A stretch of 64,000 nucleotides of DNA from Antedon bifida (lineage: Eukaryota > Echinodermata > Crinoidea > Comatulida > Antedonidae). Below the pieces are notes generated by a model. The model ran no database searches. It worked only from the letters and a program-made list of their open reading frames with translations, and was not told the origin of the DNA. A program made the translations under genes and the position numbers. Shown piece by piece: positions 59,650 to 64,000 of the stretch (its first letter is position 1; each line of letters begins with the position of its first letter). The stretch spans positions 9,249,501 to 9,313,500 of the forward strand of contig OY727093.1 in the NCBI GenBank assembly GCA_963402885.1, in the 5' to 3' direction.

Positions 59650-59873
59650 AGCTGTGTCTACAATATCAAACTAGTTTGACAAAAAAAAGGTGATGTGCTC
59701 AAATATGGTAGTGATATGCCCAAATATGGTAGTGATATGCCCAAATATGGTAGTGATGCTTAAATATATGATGAGTGAGTGATATGACATGATGAGTGAG
59801 TGATATGACATCATGTCCATATGGGCACATCATATTTTCTTGTCACATAGAGTTTGATAGTGTAGACAGAGCT
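59650..59873. mobile_element. Harbinger-like MITE, copy 7, with expanded middle and TTA target duplication
   Basis: 224 bp, ends AGCTGTGTCTACAATATCAA and GTGTAGACAGAGCT, flanked by TTA (59647-59649 and 59874-59876). The middle has three tandem copies of CAAATATGGTAGTGATATGC and two of GATGAGTGAGTGATATGACA. Confidence 0.8.
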
Positions 59874-60639
59874 TTATTACAAATTAATATAATGATAGTT
59901 ATTATAGGTTTAAAATATTTAGATGAGTGGTTGATAAATGAAACTACTAATTCTAATTTTACAAATTTCCCAATCAAACAATTCATAGGAATACAACAAA
60001 ACATGTCAATTAGTATCTAGTATAGTCAGTATTTAATATTTATAACTATTGTAATTAATTGAATGAGATTCAGTTCTAGTACGAGTTTATAAATTATATT
60101 GATTGAAAGAAATGTCTGGTTGGTAGAGTGGTTAGGGTAGTAGTAGCCTAGATTTCATGAACTGATCTACTTCACATTCACACAACTAACGTTTCCATAA
60201 TCGTCCCATTGTAAAGCACAAGAATACAAATAAATGTCAATTTTCAATGGAAAACTATTCTTATGAAATACAAAGCAACCTACCGTTTCATAACACAAAA
60301 GCATCATCAATTTTTATTACTAGAAGTACAAAGACTTATGCTAAAAAGTGATCTCTTTGGCTCTAATTAACCAAGAAACTATCATATCTGTTTATTAGAT
60401 GAGACAATGTATACAAGATATGAATAATAAAAAGAGGTTTAAGTAGTTGGTTGTAAGTATGATGAAAGAGGAACGTCAGGTATACAGAAAAATTATGCTA
60501 CTTTATAATAAAATACAGCTACAAAAGAAATCAGTCATACTGAGATAATTATTAATTCATTTGCTATTTACTAGCCTATACTCTACGCTTTAATATTTTA
60601 TCAACATAAAAATTAACATAAAGTACTGTTAAATCCAAG

Positions 60640-60700
60640 CACAGTATATTAACGGTTGCCTAGTAATTCCAAGGCTTTGGGTTCGAATCATGTTACCCTC
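60640..60700 (+). mobile_element. Possible tRNA-related SINE remnant
   Basis: GGGTTCGAATC matches a polymerase III B box and AACGGTTGCCTAGTAATTCC lies where an A box would be. There is no tRNA cloverleaf. Confidence 0.35.
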
Positions 60701-63700
60701 CCAAAATGTTGTTGAATGTTTTTATCTTTAGGTTGTTGATTGTGCTTAGAAATTCTATACTGAAATGATTTCATGCGTTACCGTACAATTCAACTCATAG
60801 ACAATGAACTAAAAATAACTAACATTATCATCATTCTGTTGAAACTAAATATTTGTAATTACGCATAGTCTTAAAGTAGTAACAATCAGCCATTTTAATT
60901 TCACAAGTACAGAATTAACAACAAAAAAGAATTGTAAGTAATTAGATAAATGTCAAACGAGAGTAGATAATTTGTAATAAGATCTTAATGTGATTCCATA
61001 GTTGCTGAAACATTACCACATCATATGAACACAGTGTACACTCGAATAGGACAGGATTAGAACGTATCCGATAACTGTTAATGCATTTGGGACATGAATG
61101 CTGTTTCTGACGCAGGTTTTGGCAAAGCAACACGTAAACACTACGTAATACTAAACACTGCTTCATTTACCATCATAATACAGACTACATATCTCGTTTA
61201 TTACGTTGTCGTCATCATCTATCCCGTGTCATTAAATCGCTAGGTTAGCTAGCTACATAAAATTGTGAATTGATATCTATCCTTAGGCCCAAGAGATCAC
61301 CTAGAATACTACCGTTGCATTTATTATAGTCCTTTTTATCAATTATAGCATATAGTTACTCTCCAGTAGCTACAATATCTTACAACCAGCGAATACTTGA
61401 CAATTTTTCAAAAACGCATTTTAAATTGAAAAATATTGTAATTAAAATGCACTACTTTTTCAATGTCTGTTTGTATCGTGATCAGTTTCAGTCTGCTGGT
61501 TTTAGAACGCACCAACCCATTGACCGGCGCCACCGCATATACGAAGGTGTACATTCAAAATAAATAATATATAATTATGTTTATATTTAGCATTAATCTT
61601 GTTTCAGCCTATTGCTTGACTAGAGAAGGTGCCACAGCTAGGAAAGTATATAATAGTCATAATTATGCTTACATTATCTATAGTACAAAACATTTACAGC
61701 ATGGATTATTCAATTATTGTCAAGGTTTAATAAAACCAATTTGAAATTTGTTGACTAGAAAAGTAAATAAAAATCCAGCATTGTCTTGTATTCAATTTAA
61801 TAAAATCTATAAACAAAAACATTAAAATGTTTATCAAAGGAATCTGAATTTAAAACAAATTCAATTTGATGATTTGTATATGTAAACATAAAAGATGAAT
61901 ATAGGCAAAACTATTATTATAATTGCCAACATCCAAGGTAGATAAAATAAAATGGAATATTGCATTCAATTTTATCACAAAAGAAATTTAATATACTTGT
62001 CTATAAATAAATAATTAAAAATGTTTATCATGGGATTTAAATTTTGTAAAAATTCAATTTGATAATGTATAAATTAATAAACATTAAAAGAATTTTTAAA
62101 ACTGGATTAGTTAAATGGAAACAAATATTGTAATTGTCAACATGTGTATTAATGACCATTATAATATGCATTAAAACGGAATAGCAAATAGATAAAAGGA
62201 GAAGAACATTTCAAGAAATTATTTACTAAATAATATTCACATACAAAAATTCTAAGAATTAAATACGACAGTTTTCCTATCCAGAGATTATTTTTCCAAC
62301 ATCAATTTGCAAGATAATTGATATTACAATTGCATCTGCCGTACACTCAGTTAGTATGTGAATGAGATCCCACTCAGTATCTGCGTAAAACGTGTACTGA
62401 CGCAAGCTGAAGACAAAAATAGATGGCTGACATACGGTTGAGTACATTCAATAGTTACTAGGGTATTTGTGATTTTCATTCTAGAATTTGACAACTTATT
62501 ACAGCGATCGTTTCAACTTTATCCTTTTTAACACCCCTCGAGAATGTTCATTTATAATGCTATTAACTAACACAGTTTATTTTAAATATTTGTTTGAAAG
62601 TCTAAATTTATAATCTGGGATTAATTAGAAAATAATAAATTAGGATACAGTAGAGAAGACAGTTATGCATTTATTAAGATTATACTACAGCAACATAAAT
62701 AACTTGTTTAAGTATTTATTATTATTTGTACATTTGAAAATAAAAATATTATTAGAATTTATAATATTATTTACATTCTATGTTGTTCTGCATTAACGTG
62801 TACAAATTATCAAAGCAATAATATCACTTTTCATTGGATTGTTTTTCTGAGCGCATATGACTACCATATAATGCCAGCAATTGGATAATGATAATGGCCT
62901 GCATGACTTTTTTTATTGTCAAGGCAAACTAGTGTAACTTGTTGTTGAACAATGTTAATGTTATGTGTGTGCAGAGAAACAATAACAACAAAGTCATGGA
63001 CCTATATACTGTAGATCCATTGTCAAGCTATGTAATACTGCAATATAACATAAGATGGATAGATGCAAATATGTATGACTATCCATGTAATTGATATTCT
63101 TCCTAAATACTCTTCTGTCAGAAATATTTCTCCAATAAAGCAATGAGGAGCAATGGTTGTTGTTTTGCTTGGCCTCTATATGTAAGATTCAATTCAGAAA
63201 GTATTATATTTGGTACTAACTAGTACTAGCTTGTCAGTTATTGAGTTGAATAATGCATAAACAACGTTTTGATCAATGCTAGTTAACAACTGTGTAACCC
63301 TAAAACTGAATAACTCTTAACTTATCGGTCAAACTACACCAACTGTTTGATGAATGACATGTTTTTAAGTTGCGTAACATTAGTCTAAGAGTTTATTTCT
63401 TAGAATTCGGCCACTAGAAGCACTTGGCTAATCATTCTGGAATATTTCAAGTTATTTTTTCGCTAAAAAGGTAATCTACTTCTCTATTGTACTTAAAAGG
63501 AAAAATAACTTTAATGGACATTCGTTTATTATATGAAATGTGCCCCAATAATAAATTATAAATATATAAATTTCTTTCATATTTTAATATGTTAAATGTT
63601 GATAAGTTTTTTTTAAATATTTATATTTGGTTTTTTTTTCCTATTCTAAATTATATGGGTTAAAAATGAATACACCTTATCCTAGATTGTAACAAATAAA

Positions 63701-64000
63701 TACAAATGATCAAATATAAATAATATATAAATATTATACTGTATATATTTATAATAAATATTATATTATTATGTATGGCTTACAAAGAAACAGTTTGCAA
63801 CAACCTACAAGAGGCACTCAAGAGGCAAAACACAAGGCCAAATCATATGTTTTATGCAACATTTTATATTATTATTTATTATTAAATTGTATAAAGGTGC
63901 ATTTAAAGTTTAATAACTGTGAATATAAATAAATTATACCTTATCGTTTATTGTTTAGAAGTAATGACACTGATTGTATTGCCATCCTTTGTTATTTGTA

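Larger units (their letters stand above)
59330..64000. other. Region upstream of the first visible LARP4 exon
   Basis: Probably LARP4 intron, with the N-terminal exon and promoter either unrecognised here or beyond the edge. It contains a Harbinger-like MITE (59650-59873) and polymerase III-like boxes near 60118 and 60640-60700 that may be SINE remnants. The rest is AT-rich sequence with no supported gene. Confidence 0.55.

Noticed and set aside
60640..60700. tRNA gene
   Set aside because: Only a B box is clear. No acceptor stem or cloverleaf can be formed.

Overview
This window is animal nuclear DNA: AT-rich, with split genes whose exons end at clean GT/AG sites, long introns and many small transposable elements. 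Four protein-coding genes can be read. Three are recognisable metazoan families: an sn1-specific diacylglycerol lipase (DAGL), a calcium-responsive transcription factor of the CARF/ALS2CR8 family, and the La-related protein LARP4/4B. The fourth is a two-exon gene I do not recognise. The gene set, the DIRS-type retrotransposon and the 5S-rRNA-derived SINE suggest a marine invertebrate, possibly an echinoderm or another non-vertebrate deuterostome. That placement is inference.

Layout. Positions 1 to about 16.07 kb lie in the DAGL gene on the minus strand. Its first coding exon (15971-16065) and second coding exon (4524-4741) are separated by an 11.2 kb intron, and the rest of the gene runs off the left edge. 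Inside that intron sits a complete, apparently intact DIRS-like tyrosine-recombinase retrotransposon (10031-15236). It has 158-bp inverted terminal repeats, an internal complementary region and gag, RT/RNase H and YR open reading frames. The same intron carries a 49-bp minisatellite and several miniature inverted-repeat elements (MITEs).

From about 16.1 to 21.2 kb the CARF-like gene runs on the plus strand, head to head with DAGL across roughly 1 kb that may be a shared promoter. Its 11 coding exons give a 606-residue protein with every splice phase consistent. At 23.0-26.2 kb is the unrecognised gene (687 residues, acidic C-terminal tail). The end of its coding sequence has been copied into a tandem array that fills the 3' untranslated region.

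From 26.8 to 34.0 kb I see no gene, only MITEs and possibly long 3' untranslated sequence. From 34.0 to 59.3 kb the LARP4 gene runs on the minus strand. Eleven exons encode at least 704 residues, including the La motif, the RRM-like domain, an FPPLP motif and a basic C-terminus. Its N-terminal exon or exons were not found and may lie to the right. The LARP4 introns hold most of the remaining repeats: a 5S-derived SINE with a 14-bp target duplication, a TTAA-flanked element, a 1.6-kb inverted-repeat element with another nested in it, Harbinger-like MITEs, minisatellites, and a decayed terminal repeat of a second DIRS element.

The host genes do not form a pathway. DAGL makes 2-arachidonoylglycerol, CARF is a nuclear regulator and LARP4 binds poly(A) mRNA. 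The most interesting material is the DIRS element with its structural details, the decayed relative 36 kb away, and the gene whose own tail became a minisatellite.
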